Positions 34,050 through 43,106 of a stretch of 64,000 nt of DNA are shown here, one piece after another (the first letter of the stretch is position 1; each line of letters begins with the position of its first letter). Below the pieces are notes generated by a model. It saw only the letters and a program-made list of their open reading frames with translations. It ran no database searches and was not told where the DNA came from. Source of the DNA: Bacteroidales bacterium (lineage in GTDB: Bacteria > Bacteroidota > Bacteroidia > Bacteroidales > UBA932); NCBI GenBank assembly GCA_017627955.1, contig JAGAFU010000038.1:1-64000 (forward strand), in the 5' to 3' direction. The position numbers and the translations under genes are program-made.

Positions 34050-34957
34050 AAAGACACTCTCCAGACAAGATTGGCGGCCATCTCGCCATCGCCGGAGCCT
34101 ACACGATATTCGGGCTCAACATAGTCTTTTGCAAGGATATAGCCAATGCCCAGGCAGTCTCTCCGATAGTCCTTTTCACCCTTAGGGCGATCGGCGCCTC
34201 GCTGCTCTTCTGGCTGATTTCCTTATTCTTGCCAGCCGAGAAAGTCGACAGGGCGGATTTCCCGAAGATATTCCTGGCCTCATGCGTCGGTCTTTTCATC
34301 CCGCAATTCACATTCCTTAAGGCGATCACGATGTCGACTTCGATCGACACGGCCATCCTGAGCACGCTGGGACCTATCTTCACGATGTTTTTCGCTTTCT
34401 TTTTCCTTGGCGAGCCGATCACCGGTAAGAAAGCGGGCGGTGTGGCTCTCAGTTTCGCGGGTGTCATATTCCTGATATTCAATTCAGTCCATCAGGGAGG
34501 CGCGTCCAGCACCTCTCCATTCGGGATCATCCTGCTGCTCGTCAACAGCCTCAGCTTCGCCTTGTATCTCGGGGCGTTCCGTCCCTTGATCTCCAAGTAC
34601 AATGTGGTCACCTTCATGAAGTGGATGTTCATCTTCTCCCTGCTGGTGTCGCTTCCTTTCTCTTTCAGAGGCCTGCTGACCACTGATTATGCCGCGATCC
34701 CGGTTGATGTGCGCTGGGAAATAGGTTACCTGATTGTCTTCGCCACTTTTGTCGCATATTTCCTTATCCCTTTGGGACAGAAGCGTTTGAGGCCTACTCT
34801 TGTGAGTATGTACACCTATCTTCAGCCCATAATAGCGGCGGTCGTCAGCATCGTCTCCGGCCTGGATGTCATCACTTGGCAGAAAGCCCTCGCCACTGTC
34901 CTGATTGTGGGTGGAGTTATCCTGGTCAGTCGCAGCCGTGCGGCAAAGGAAGGTTAG
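34046..34957 (+). CDS. EamA/DMT-family transporter
   Basis: 303 residues with about ten membrane segments in two EamA repeats. Typical pieces are AIAGAYTIFGLNIVFCKDIA, TSIDTAILSTLGPIFTMFFA and RLRPTLVSMYTYLQPIIAAV. It likely exports a small metabolite or amino acid. It begins by ATGA overlap with the HAD gene, so the two are co-translated. Confidence 0.9.
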   Translation: MKRHSPDKIGGHLAIAGAYTIFGLNIVFCKDIANAQAVSPIVLFTLRAIGASLLFWLISLFLPAEKVDRADFPKIFLASCVGLFIPQFTFLKAITMSTSIDTAILSTLGPIFTMFFAFFFLGEPITGKKAGGVALSFAGVIFLIFNSVHQGGASSTSPFGIILLLVNSLSFALYLGAFRPLISKYNVVTFMKWMFIFSLLVSLPFSFRGLLTTDYAAIPVDVRWEIGYLIVFATFVAYFLIPLGQKRLRPTLVSMYTYLQPIIAAVVSIVSGLDVITWQKALATVLIVGGVILVSRSRAAKEG

Positions 34958-34975
34958 AGTTTCGCCGATATTCGC

Positions 34976-34983
34976 TATCTTCG
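34976..34983 (+). promoter_or_regulatory. -7-like box TATCTTCG for GH92
   Basis: TATCTTCG followed by CG; the ATG at 34990 comes 6 nt later. A leaderless transcript is likely if this is the -7 box. Confidence 0.45.
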
Positions 34984-34989
34984 CGTATC

Positions 34990-37320
34990 ATGAGGTATTT
35001 TCAGGTAATCCCGGCCATACTTCTGGCCTTCTCAGTCGTGTCTTGTGGGGGTAAATTTAAGTCTCCGGTTGAATATGTCAATCCCTTCATCGGCGCCAGT
35101 ACCAACACTGATGTCGCTGGAGTCGCCCATGGTCTTGGAAAGACTTTCCCAGGTGCCACCACCCCTTTCGGAATGGTACAGGTGAGTCCTAACACAGTGA
35201 CCGGAGGAGACAATGGCCCCGGTTACAGCTATGAGATGAAGACCATCGAAGGTTTCGCCATGACGCAGATGAGCGGTATCGGCTGGTACGGGGATCTCGG
35301 AAATTTCCTCGTGATGCCTACCACAGGACCCTTGAAGAAGATCTCCGGAAAGGAGGACGGGAGCCTTGAAGGGTGGCGCTCTTTTTATGACAAGGCCACC
35401 GAGACGGCTTCTCCTGGCTACTATTCGGTCAATCTGACAAACTATGACATCAAGGTCGAGTGTTCCGCCACGCCCCGTTGCGGGATCCTGCGTTTCACTT
35501 GGCCGGAGAGTTCCCAATCCAGGATCCAGGTAGACCTTGCCCGCAGGGTGGGCGGTACTTCCGAAGAGCAATTTGTCGAGATCGTCGGAGACAGGACCAT
35601 CGAGGGATGGATGCGATGCACTCCCGAGACTGGCGGCTGGGGTAATGGCTCCGGTCAGGCCTTATATACTGTGTATTTCCATGCGGAATTTGACAAACCA
35701 TTGAAAGACAGCGGTTTCTGGAGCGCTGATATTCCTGATGACTGGCCCCGGAAGAACTGGGACGTGACGAGCAGGGAGTATCTGGAGCGTGTCGCCCAGG
35801 CTCCTGTCATCAAGGATGCCCAGAAGATCCAGGGAAAGCACCTCGGATTCTTCACCGAGTTCCCGACCGAGGCCGGAGAGAGCACAACCCTTAAGGTAGG
35901 CATCTCTTTCGTCGATGTCGAAGGCGCAAGGAAAAACTTCGAGGCTGAGATAGAGGGGAAGGATTTTGACCAGGTCCATCGTCAGGCGGTCGACTCCTGG
36001 AACCGGGAGTTGTCCAAGATCTCTGTCTTGGGCGGCACAGAGGCCGACAAAGTGGTGTTTTACACGGCCTTGTACCACACCATGATCGACCCGAGGCTTT
36101 TAGCCGATGTCGATGGAAGGTACTACGGTGGGGACCATAAGACACACAGCTCCAGGGGAAAGTTCGACAAGAGGACCATATTCAGTGGATGGGACGTGTT
36201 CCGTAGCCAGATGCCTCTTCAGACCCTGATCAATCCCAAGGTCGTGGATGACATGGTGTCTTCTCTCGTGACGCTGGCCGAAGAAAGCGGAAAGGAATAT
36301 CTTGAGCGTTGGGAGCTGCTCAACGCTTATTCGGGGTGCATGCTCGGCAATCCGGCCGCCTCTGTCGCGGCTGACGCTTTTGTCAAGGGTATCAGGGGCT
36401 TTGACGCCTCCAAGGCGTTGAAGTACGCGATCAACTCGTCAGCCTGGTTCGGTAATTACCCTTTGGGATGGAATTCGAACGGATCGTCCATCTCGGAGAC
36501 TCTCGAGCACGCGTATTCCGACTGGTGCATCGCCGTGCTGGCTGAGGGAATAGGTGACAAGGCTACCGCCGAAGAGTATTATTCCCGCTCGCAAGCCTAC
36601 AGGAACGTGTTTGACCCCGAAGTCGGCTGGTTCAGGCCCAGGAACGCTGACGGCACATGGTGGGAGTGGCCCAAGGAGGGAAGGCTAAAGGATGACTTTG
36701 GATGCGTTGAGAGCAACCCTTACCAGCAGGGCTGGTTCGTGCCGCATGATGTGGATGGGATGGTTGAGCTGATGGGAGGCCGGGAAAAAGTTCTCGCGGA
36801 TCTGGAAAGTTTCTTCGATAACGCGCCGGACAACCTCATGTGGAACAGTTATTACAACCATGCCAATGAGCCGGTCCACCATATTCCCTTCCTGTTCAAT
36901 GCCTTGGGACAGCCGTGGGAGACTCAGCGGTGGACAAGGTTCATCTGTTCCCACGCGTATTCAGATGATCCGATGACCGGCCTCGTGGGCAACGATGACG
37001 TTGGACAGATGTCAGCCTGGTATGTCCTGGCCGCTTCTGGAATACATCCCCTCTGCCCCGGGGACGGAAAGATGCAGCTTACAAGTCCGGTCTTCGAGGA
37101 GATCGCGATCCGGACAGATCCAGCTTACGCTTCCGGGAAGCCATTCTTTATCAAGGCAGTGAATAACTCTCCGGAGAATATCTACATCCAGTCGGCCACC
37201 CTTAATGGGAAGCCTTTGGAAAAACCGTTCCTGGAGTTCAAGGATATAGCCTCCGGCGGCACTCTGCGCCTTCAGATGGGACCGGAGCCGAACAAGAATC
37301 TTTTTGGAAATGATCGCTAA
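34990..37320 (+). CDS. GH92 alpha-1,2-mannosidase-like lipoprotein
   Basis: 776 residues from the ATG at 34990, with lipobox Cys19 (AFSVVSCGG). GH92 marks are the N-terminal YVNPFIGAST and TFPGATTPFGMVQVSPNT, FAMTQMSGIGWYGDLGN, the barrel part TIFSGWDVFRSQMPLQTLIN, and the C-terminal GNDDVGQMSAWYVLAASGIHP that holds catalytic acids. It cuts alpha-mannose from N-glycan-type glycans and depends on calcium. It is exported, periplasmic or surface-bound. Its last 11 nt overlap the UvrA-like gene. Confidence 0.94.
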   Translation: MRYFQVIPAILLAFSVVSCGGKFKSPVEYVNPFIGASTNTDVAGVAHGLGKTFPGATTPFGMVQVSPNTVTGGDNGPGYSYEMKTIEGFAMTQMSGIGWYGDLGNFLVMPTTGPLKKISGKEDGSLEGWRSFYDKATETASPGYYSVNLTNYDIKVECSATPRCGILRFTWPESSQSRIQVDLARRVGGTSEEQFVEIVGDRTIEGWMRCTPETGGWGNGSGQALYTVYFHAEFDKPLKDSGFWSADIPDDWPRKNWDVTSREYLERVAQAPVIKDAQKIQGKHLGFFTEFPTEAGESTTLKVGISFVDVEGARKNFEAEIEGKDFDQVHRQAVDSWNRELSKISVLGGTEADKVVFYTALYHTMIDPRLLADVDGRYYGGDHKTHSSRGKFDKRTIFSGWDVFRSQMPLQTLINPKVVDDMVSSLVTLAEESGKEYLERWELLNAYSGCMLGNPAASVAADAFVKGIRGFDASKALKYAINSSAWFGNYPLGWNSNGSSISETLEHAYSDWCIAVLAEGIGDKATAEEYYSRSQAYRNVFDPEVGWFRPRNADGTWWEWPKEGRLKDDFGCVESNPYQQGWFVPHDVDGMVELMGGREKVLADLESFFDNAPDNLMWNSYYNHANEPVHHIPFLFNALGQPWETQRWTRFICSHAYSDDPMTGLVGNDDVGQMSAWYVLAASGIHPLCPGDGKMQLTSPVFEEIAIRTDPAYASGKPFFIKAVNNSPENIYIQSATLNGKPLEKPFLEFKDIASGGTLRLQMGPEPNKNLFGNDR

Positions 37321-39853
37321 GCCAGATAAGATAGAAGTCAGGGGAGCGAGAGCCCATAATCTCAAGAATATAGATGTCGACATCCCGCTCGGAAAGATAG
37401 TGGGGATCGCCGGAGTCTCCGGCTCAGGGAAATCATCCCTCGCTTTGGGAGTCCTTTATGCTGAAGGGTCCCGGCGTTATCTTGAGTCCCTTTCCACATA
37501 TACCCGCAGGCGGATGACACAAGCCTCAAGGGCCATGGTCGATGAGGTCCGTTATGTCCCGGCAGCTCTGGCCCTTCATCAGAGGCCAGGAGTCCCGGGA
37601 ATCCGCAGTACCTTCGGCACGATGTCAGAACTGCTTAACAGCCTGAGGCTTATGTTCTCTCGCCTGGCAAGCCATCGCTGTCCCAACGGGCATTATATGG
37701 AGCCTACTCTGGATGTGGCGGCTGAGCGTCCGTTGCGTTGCCCGGTCTGCGGGGAGACTTTTTACGCTCCAGGGGCTGAGCAGCTCGCGTTCAACAGCGA
37801 GGGCGCTTGCCGGAGGTGTGGAGGTACTGGAATAGTCCGCACCGTCGACGAGTCTACCCTTGTTCCCGACGAGACATTGACAATCGACCAAGGTGCGGTC
37901 GCGCCTTGGGGATCATTGATGTGGTCTCTTATGAAAGACATAGCCCGTGAGATGGGTGTCCGTACAGATGTGCCATTCAAGGACTTGACCCCGGAAGAGA
38001 AAGAAATCGTCTATCACGGGCCGGCTGAGAAGAGGCACATTCTTTACCGCAACGAGAAGACCAACAACTTCGCGGAGATGGACTTCACGTACTACAACGC
38101 TGTCTATTCGGTAGAGAACGCCTTGTCGAAAGTGAAGGATGAGACCGGGATGAAACGTGTCGAGAAATTCCTCAAGGAGGAGCCTTGCCCGGATTGCTGT
38201 GGCACAAGGCTTTCCGATGAAGCCCGGGCTCCTTTGCTCAGGGGTATAAACCTCGCCCAGGCCTGTGAGATGACCCTTTCCGAACTGATCGAATGGGTGG
38301 CAGGGGTTCCCGCGTCGTTGCCTGAGCCAATGCGCCCGATGGCCGAGAGGATTTGTGAGTCTTTCGCTGACACTGCCAGGAGGCTTGTCGATCTCGGGCT
38401 GTCGTATCTGTCTCTTGACAGGGCGGCCTCGACCCTTTCTACGGGGGAGAGACAGCGGGTGCAGCTCGCGAGGTCGGTCCGTAACCGGACGACAGGCGTA
38501 CTGTATGTCCTTGACGAGCCTTCAATAGGTCTGCATCCGTCTAATATTGAGGGTCTTACAGGAGTGATGGACGATCTTGTGGCCGACGGGAACACAGTTG
38601 TCCTTGTCGATCACGACACCCAGGTCCTGGCCCATTCCGATTGGATTATTGAGCTCGGACCTGAAGCTGGGGCGAAAGGAGGGCAGGTGATTGCCCAGGG
38701 CACAGTCGAAGGCCTGGAGAATAATCCTTCGTCCCGGATCGGTGCTTTCCTGAAAGATACGGCGGGAGCCTCTCCCAGAAGGCCGGACCTGTTCAGTCTC
38801 GGAAGGATCAAGATGACAACTGGCGCTATCCACACGGTCCAGCCTTTGTCGGTGGAATTCCCTAAAGGAAGACTTTCGGTTGTGACCGGAGTCTCGGGTT
38901 CCGGAAAGACGACGTTGATCCTGGAGAGCCTGATTCCTGGCATGAAGGCCTCGATCGAGGGGCGGAGGCTTCCTTCGAATGTGCTTTCAATCGAGGCGGA
39001 AGGCATCCGTCAGGTCAAACTCATCGACGCCACTCCCATCGGAATAAATGTGCGCTCTACAGTCGCGACCTACGCCAATATTCACGATGAGTTGAGAAAG
39101 GTTTTCGCTCGGGTAGAGGCCGCGAAGGCTGGTGGTTGGAAGGCGGGAGATTTCTCCTACAACACAGGCCGCTTGCGTTGCCCTGTCTGTGATGGAACTG
39201 GAAGCATAAACCTTGATGTCCAATTCCTTCCGGATGTTGACATCCCTTGTCCGGATTGCCGCGGATCCAGGTATTCAAGGCAAGCTTTCGAGATAACCCG
39301 CGCCGAGGGACATTCGCTTCCCGATCTGATGGCGATGAGTGTCGACGAGGCGTTGGAGGCATGTTCAGACCTTTCCCTGATCCGTAGCCGTCTTCAAGTC
39401 CTTCACGATCTTGGTTTGGGGTATCTTACTCTTGGTGAAGCTACGCCAAGCCTCTCAGGTGGTGAGGCGCAGAGACTCAAATTGGCGAGCGAGATGGGCC
39501 GTGGGCAGGGAGACTCCCTGTTTGTCTTTGATGAGCCCACGATCGGTCTGCATCCGCTGGACGTGAAGACTCTCATGGAGGTGTTCCGTCACCTGATCGG
39601 GAACGGGGCCACTGTGGTAGTGATCGAGCACGATCTGGATGTCATCCGTAACGCTGACTATGTGGTTGACATGGGCCCTGGTGGCGGATTGGAAGGCGGA
39701 CGGATCGTCGCCAGCGGCGCTCCAGCCGAAATCGCCGGTCGTCCCGAAAGCCTTACCGGGAAGGATCTATACCCTAACAACAATCCAGTGCGGACCAAAA
39801 CGCTCGTAGGCGGCCCGGTCAAGAGACTCCCGGTCGTCCGGATGGGCGATTGA
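37310..39853 (+). CDS. UvrA-like ABC ATPase (short, class III-type)
   Basis: 847 residues from the ATG at 37310, about 100 shorter than UvrA. Two ABC ATPase cores: Walker A GVSGSGKSS (35-43) and GVSGSGKTT (about 525), signatures LSTGERQRVQLA and LSGGEAQRLKLA, Walker B VLDEPSIGLHP and VFDEPTIGLHP. Zinc-type Cys pairs are kept (CPVCGETF, CRRCGGTG, CPVCDGTG, CPDCRGSR). Short UvrA paralogs of this kind (DrrC-like) are linked to resistance to DNA-binding drugs; whether this one acts in repair is unknown. Its 3' end overlaps the convergent CoA-transferase by 87 nt. Confidence 0.85.
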   Translation: MIAKPDKIEVRGARAHNLKNIDVDIPLGKIVGIAGVSGSGKSSLALGVLYAEGSRRYLESLSTYTRRRMTQASRAMVDEVRYVPAALALHQRPGVPGIRSTFGTMSELLNSLRLMFSRLASHRCPNGHYMEPTLDVAAERPLRCPVCGETFYAPGAEQLAFNSEGACRRCGGTGIVRTVDESTLVPDETLTIDQGAVAPWGSLMWSLMKDIAREMGVRTDVPFKDLTPEEKEIVYHGPAEKRHILYRNEKTNNFAEMDFTYYNAVYSVENALSKVKDETGMKRVEKFLKEEPCPDCCGTRLSDEARAPLLRGINLAQACEMTLSELIEWVAGVPASLPEPMRPMAERICESFADTARRLVDLGLSYLSLDRAASTLSTGERQRVQLARSVRNRTTGVLYVLDEPSIGLHPSNIEGLTGVMDDLVADGNTVVLVDHDTQVLAHSDWIIELGPEAGAKGGQVIAQGTVEGLENNPSSRIGAFLKDTAGASPRRPDLFSLGRIKMTTGAIHTVQPLSVEFPKGRLSVVTGVSGSGKTTLILESLIPGMKASIEGRRLPSNVLSIEAEGIRQVKLIDATPIGINVRSTVATYANIHDELRKVFARVEAAKAGGWKAGDFSYNTGRLRCPVCDGTGSINLDVQFLPDVDIPCPDCRGSRYSRQAFEITRAEGHSLPDLMAMSVDEALEACSDLSLIRSRLQVLHDLGLGYLTLGEATPSLSGGEAQRLKLASEMGRGQGDSLFVFDEPTIGLHPLDVKTLMEVFRHLIGNGATVVVIEHDLDVIRNADYVVDMGPGGGLEGGRIVASGAPAEIAGRPESLTGKDLYPNNNPVRTKTLVGGPVKRLPVVRMGD

Positions 39854-41068
39854 GATAAGGAGCTTCGCGCGTTCCTGGAGCGATTTGCCCCGAAGATCCA
39901 CGGAGCCATATTCAGTGACAACCCATTGGACATCAGCCCTTGGGGTGACCACACCAGCGCCCGGATGGAGCGTCGGTACGATCTTGGACATTCCCTTGTT
40001 GGTCCTTGAGGCCAGGGCGATCATGGAAACTCCTCCCTCGCTCATCGCCGCTCCCCTGACGAAATCAAGCTGACCTCCGGTCCCGGAGAATATCCTTGTT
40101 CCGATCGAGTCCGCGCAGACCTGGCCCGTGAGATCAATCTCTGTCGCCGAATTGATGGAAGTCACCTTGGGGTTGCGGGAGATTGTCCATGGATCGTTGA
40201 CATAGCCTATCTCCCTCATCAACACGTCCGGATTATGGTCGATAAATGAATATACTTTATTGGAGCCGAGAAGGAAGGATGCCACGATCTTTCCCTGGTC
40301 AATCTTCTTGTTTCGCCCGGTGATTATGCCTCTATTAATAAGTCCAAGGACTCCGTCGGCGAACATCTCGGTGTGTATTCCCAAATCCTTATGGTCTCCC
40401 AGCTGTGCGGCGAGAGCGTTAGGAAGACTGCCGATTCCCATCTGGAGGCATGCTCCGTCGGTCACGAGCTCGGCGCAGTTTTTTCCGATAAGTATGTCTA
40501 TGTCAGTTGGTTCTGTGTATTCTTTCGTAAAGAGGGGAGTGTCGTCGCTGACCAGATAGTCAAAACTGTCAATGGAGATGAGGTCTCCGAAAGCGAAAGG
40601 CACATTCGGATTGACCACGGCGATTCTTACCCTTGCCGTCTCGATGGCGGCGGGGGAGCAGTCGACAGAAGTGCCGAGCGAGACCATGCCGTTCTCGTCG
40701 GGCAGGGACACTTGTACGAAAGCGGCTCCCAGCTTGATCGCTCCACTGCGGTAAAGCCTCTGCGTGTCAAATAGATGGACCGGGAGATAGTCGGCATAGC
40801 CGGCATTCACGTTCGCGCGGACGTTGGGCCCTACGAAGAAGCCTTGCTCGAAGAATATTCCTGAATATTCAGGATCGGAATATGGAGCCGCTCCTTCAGT
40901 GTGAAAGTGGTGGAAATGAAGATCTTCCACCTCTCCGGCCTCGGCCCTGCGGACCAAGGCGTCAATCAAGATGTGCGGCACGCTCGCCACACTTCCGAGG
41001 TGGATGTGATCACCCGACCTTACGGCCGAAACCGCCTCATCCGCTGATACGTAATGAATCTCTTTCAT
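39767..41068 (-). CDS. Acetyl-CoA hydrolase/CoA-transferase family protein
   Basis: 433 residues. A family I-type CoA-transferase with the catalytic Glu234 in GIHTEMFADG, plus MGIGSLPNALAAQL and the C-terminal GGQLDFVRGA and VTPRADVQWVVTEYG motifs. Such enzymes (4-hydroxybutyrate, butyryl- or succinyl-CoA:acetate transferases) move CoA between acyl groups and acetate in fermentation. Substrates cannot be told apart here. It overlaps the convergent UvrA-like gene by 87 nt, which is long for two real genes; both show clean family motifs, so I accept both. It is divergent from mazG. Confidence 0.9.
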   Translation of the reverse strand: MKEIHYVSADEAVSAVRSGDHIHLGSVASVPHILIDALVRRAEAGEVEDLHFHHFHTEGAAPYSDPEYSGIFFEQGFFVGPNVRANVNAGYADYLPVHLFDTQRLYRSGAIKLGAAFVQVSLPDENGMVSLGTSVDCSPAAIETARVRIAVVNPNVPFAFGDLISIDSFDYLVSDDTPLFTKEYTEPTDIDILIGKNCAELVTDGACLQMGIGSLPNALAAQLGDHKDLGIHTEMFADGVLGLINRGIITGRNKKIDQGKIVASFLLGSNKVYSFIDHNPDVLMREIGYVNDPWTISRNPKVTSINSATEIDLTGQVCADSIGTRIFSGTGGQLDFVRGAAMSEGGVSMIALASRTNKGMSKIVPTLHPGAGVVTPRADVQWVVTEYGSVDLRGKSLQERAKLLISIAHPDDRESLDRAAYERFGPHWIVVRV

Positions 41069-41118
41069 TTATCTCCTTTGCCAGTTCGTTCAATCCTACA
41101 AATATAATTAAAAATTCC

Positions 41119-41126
41119 TACCTTCG
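41119..41126 (+). promoter_or_regulatory. -7-like box TACCTTCG for mazG
   Basis: TACCTTCG followed by CG; ATG at 41131 comes 4 nt later, suggesting a leaderless mRNA. Confidence 0.4.
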
Positions 41127-41130
41127 CGTC

Positions 41131-41949
41131 ATGTTGAACAAAGAGAAGAAACTGGAAGCGTTTGAGCGTGCTTTGGATGTGATGGACAAGCTGCGCTCTG
41201 ATTGTCCGTGGAATCATGCGCAGACCATTGACACCCTGCGCCCTATGACGATCGAAGAGGTTTATGAGCTTAGCGATGCGGTCCTGAAGAAAGATGAGAC
41301 AGCTCTTGAGAAAGAGCTGGGGGATGTATTCCTCCATATCATTTTTTACGCCAAGATAGCCGAGGAAGAGGGACGCTACGACATCGCTGATGTGATGAAC
41401 AAGCTCTGCGAGAAGATGATCTACCGTCATCCTCATGTCTTTTCGACAACCAAAGTCGCTGATGCCGAGGAAGTTTCCACCAATTGGGAAATGCTCAAGG
41501 CAAAGGAGAAAGGTGGCAACAAGAGAATACTCTCGGGGATTCCGGATTCTCTTCCACCGATCCTCAAGGCATATTCAATGCAGGACAAGGCAAGGGGAGT
41601 CGGTTTCGATTGGGAAGAGAAGAGCCAGGTCTGGGACAAGGTCAAGGAGGAGCAAGGAGAGCTTCAGGCGGAGTTCGAGGCCATGGATGCGGCGGTCTCT
41701 GAGGATGACAAAAAAGCCGCTTATGAGCGTGCGGAGGAAGAACTCGGTGATTTCATGTTCGCCACGGTCAATGCCGCCCGGCTCTACGGGATTGATCCTG
41801 ACACGGCCCTCAACAAGGCCTGTGACAAGTTCCGGAGACGTTTCACCTACCTGGAGGAGCACACGATCCGTCAGGGACGTGACCTCCATGACATGACTCT
41901 CGCCGAAATGGATGAGATCTGGGATGAAGGAAAGGCGAAAGGTTTGTAA
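41131..41949 (+). CDS. mazG: Nucleoside triphosphate pyrophosphohydrolase MazG
   Basis: 272 residues from the ATG at 41131; an in-frame upstream extension lacks support. Two MazG domains: LRSDCPWNHAQTIDTLRPMT with EEVYELSDAV and EKELGDVFLHIIFYAKIAEE in the first, and ERAEEELGDFMFATVNAARL in the second. The EExxE/ExxD acidic sites bind magnesium. It hydrolyses NTPs and damaged nucleotides to NMP and pyrophosphate in the cytoplasm. It starts a run of five same-strand genes (mazG to queF). Confidence 0.95.
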   Translation: MLNKEKKLEAFERALDVMDKLRSDCPWNHAQTIDTLRPMTIEEVYELSDAVLKKDETALEKELGDVFLHIIFYAKIAEEEGRYDIADVMNKLCEKMIYRHPHVFSTTKVADAEEVSTNWEMLKAKEKGGNKRILSGIPDSLPPILKAYSMQDKARGVGFDWEEKSQVWDKVKEEQGELQAEFEAMDAAVSEDDKKAAYERAEEELGDFMFATVNAARLYGIDPDTALNKACDKFRRRFTYLEEHTIRQGRDLHDMTLAEMDEIWDEGKAKGL

Positions 41950-41974
41950 AAGTGGCGGATAGTTTATAAATTCG
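41943..41974 (+). promoter_or_regulatory. Promoter TTTG-N20-TAAATTCG
   Basis: -33 TTTG (41943-41946), a 20-nt spacer and a -7-like TAAATTCG (41967-41974) followed by CG. The ATG at 41979 is 4 nt further, so the mRNA may be leaderless. The -33 box overlaps the last codons of mazG. Confidence 0.55.
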
Positions 41975-41978
41975 CGGA

Positions 41979-43097
41979 ATGCCACAGTATAAAGTAGTTG
42001 AGGTTTTGGGTAAAAGGGACTTGAAGAAGTTTATCAAGTTCCCTGATCAGTTGTATAAAGACTGTCCCCAGTATGTCCCGGCTCTCCATTCTGACCAGGT
42101 TAAGTCCCTGACGAAGGTTTCCACCCTGTCATATTGCAGACACAAGATGTGGATGGTCCTTGACGGGGACAAGGTGGTCGGCAGGATCTGTGGGATGATC
42201 AACCCGCGGTATAACGCGCTATACGATAAGAAGAGAGCGCGCTTCGGTTGGTTCGACACGATCAACGACCTCGAGGTCGCCAGACTGCTGATTGAGACCG
42301 CTGAGGCTTGGGCTAAGGAGAACGGTATGACCGAGATCCATGGTCCGCTCTATTACAACACCCTTGGAAAGCAGGGAATGCTCATTGAGGGATTCCAGAA
42401 TATTCCTCCTTTCAACTGCATTTATAATTACCCGTATTATGTGGATTTCATGAACGCTCTCGGCTTCGTGAAGGAGTGCGACTGGGTCCAGTACAAAGTT
42501 CCGGCGGACCAGCCTCCGCTGGACAAGATAGTCCGGATAGCGAACCTCCTGAAAGAGAGGTATAACCTTCATGAGGGCAGCTTGAACAAATTGAAGAAGG
42601 ACAAGGCGATGGTCCGCTACTTCTTCGATGTGTACAACGAGAGTTTCGCCAAGTCTGTCTATAATTTCATTCCTTTCACCAAAGAGGAGATCGAGGAGGA
42701 GGCTTCGGAAGTCCTGCGTTTTGTCACTGACAAGACAAGCAGCATAATATTTGATGAGAACGAGGAACTGGTGGGCTTCGGAATAACCTTCCCGAGCATT
42801 TCCAAGGCACTGCAAAAGGCTAAGGGTCACCTGTTTCCGTTCGGTTGGATCCATCTCCTGAGGGCGATCCGCAAGAACGACACGGTTGATCTGATGATCA
42901 ATGGGGCTGTGCCGAAATGGCAGAACACGGGAGTCTCGTCGATCTATCATTGCACGATGTCGGCGAAGTACCGCGCGTCGGGGACGAAGTGGGCCATCAC
43001 CAACCCCCAGATCGAGTCCAACAGCGCCGCCAATGTGTGGGGGAAATATGATAGCGAGCTTTTCATGAGGCGCCGGTGCTTCGTGAAGGAACTTTAA
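41979..43097 (+). CDS. GNAT-like N-acetyltransferase family protein
   Basis: 372 residues, cytoplasmic. The N-terminal part has an acyl-CoA N-acyltransferase look (KMWMVLDGDKVVGRICGMIN; RLLIETAEAWAKENGMTEIH; ALGFVKECDWVQYKVP). The C-terminal half repeats the theme (VPKWQNTGVSSIYHCTMSAK; WAITNPQIESNSAANVWGKY). Proteins of this size are common in Bacteroidota and lack a known substrate. It lies 9 nt before prfA. Confidence 0.75.
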   Translation: MPQYKVVEVLGKRDLKKFIKFPDQLYKDCPQYVPALHSDQVKSLTKVSTLSYCRHKMWMVLDGDKVVGRICGMINPRYNALYDKKRARFGWFDTINDLEVARLLIETAEAWAKENGMTEIHGPLYYNTLGKQGMLIEGFQNIPPFNCIYNYPYYVDFMNALGFVKECDWVQYKVPADQPPLDKIVRIANLLKERYNLHEGSLNKLKKDKAMVRYFFDVYNESFAKSVYNFIPFTKEEIEEEASEVLRFVTDKTSSIIFDENEELVGFGITFPSISKALQKAKGHLFPFGWIHLLRAIRKNDTVDLMINGAVPKWQNTGVSSIYHCTMSAKYRASGTKWAITNPQIESNSAANVWGKYDSELFMRRRCFVKEL

Positions 43098-43106
43098 GGA
43101 AGGAAT

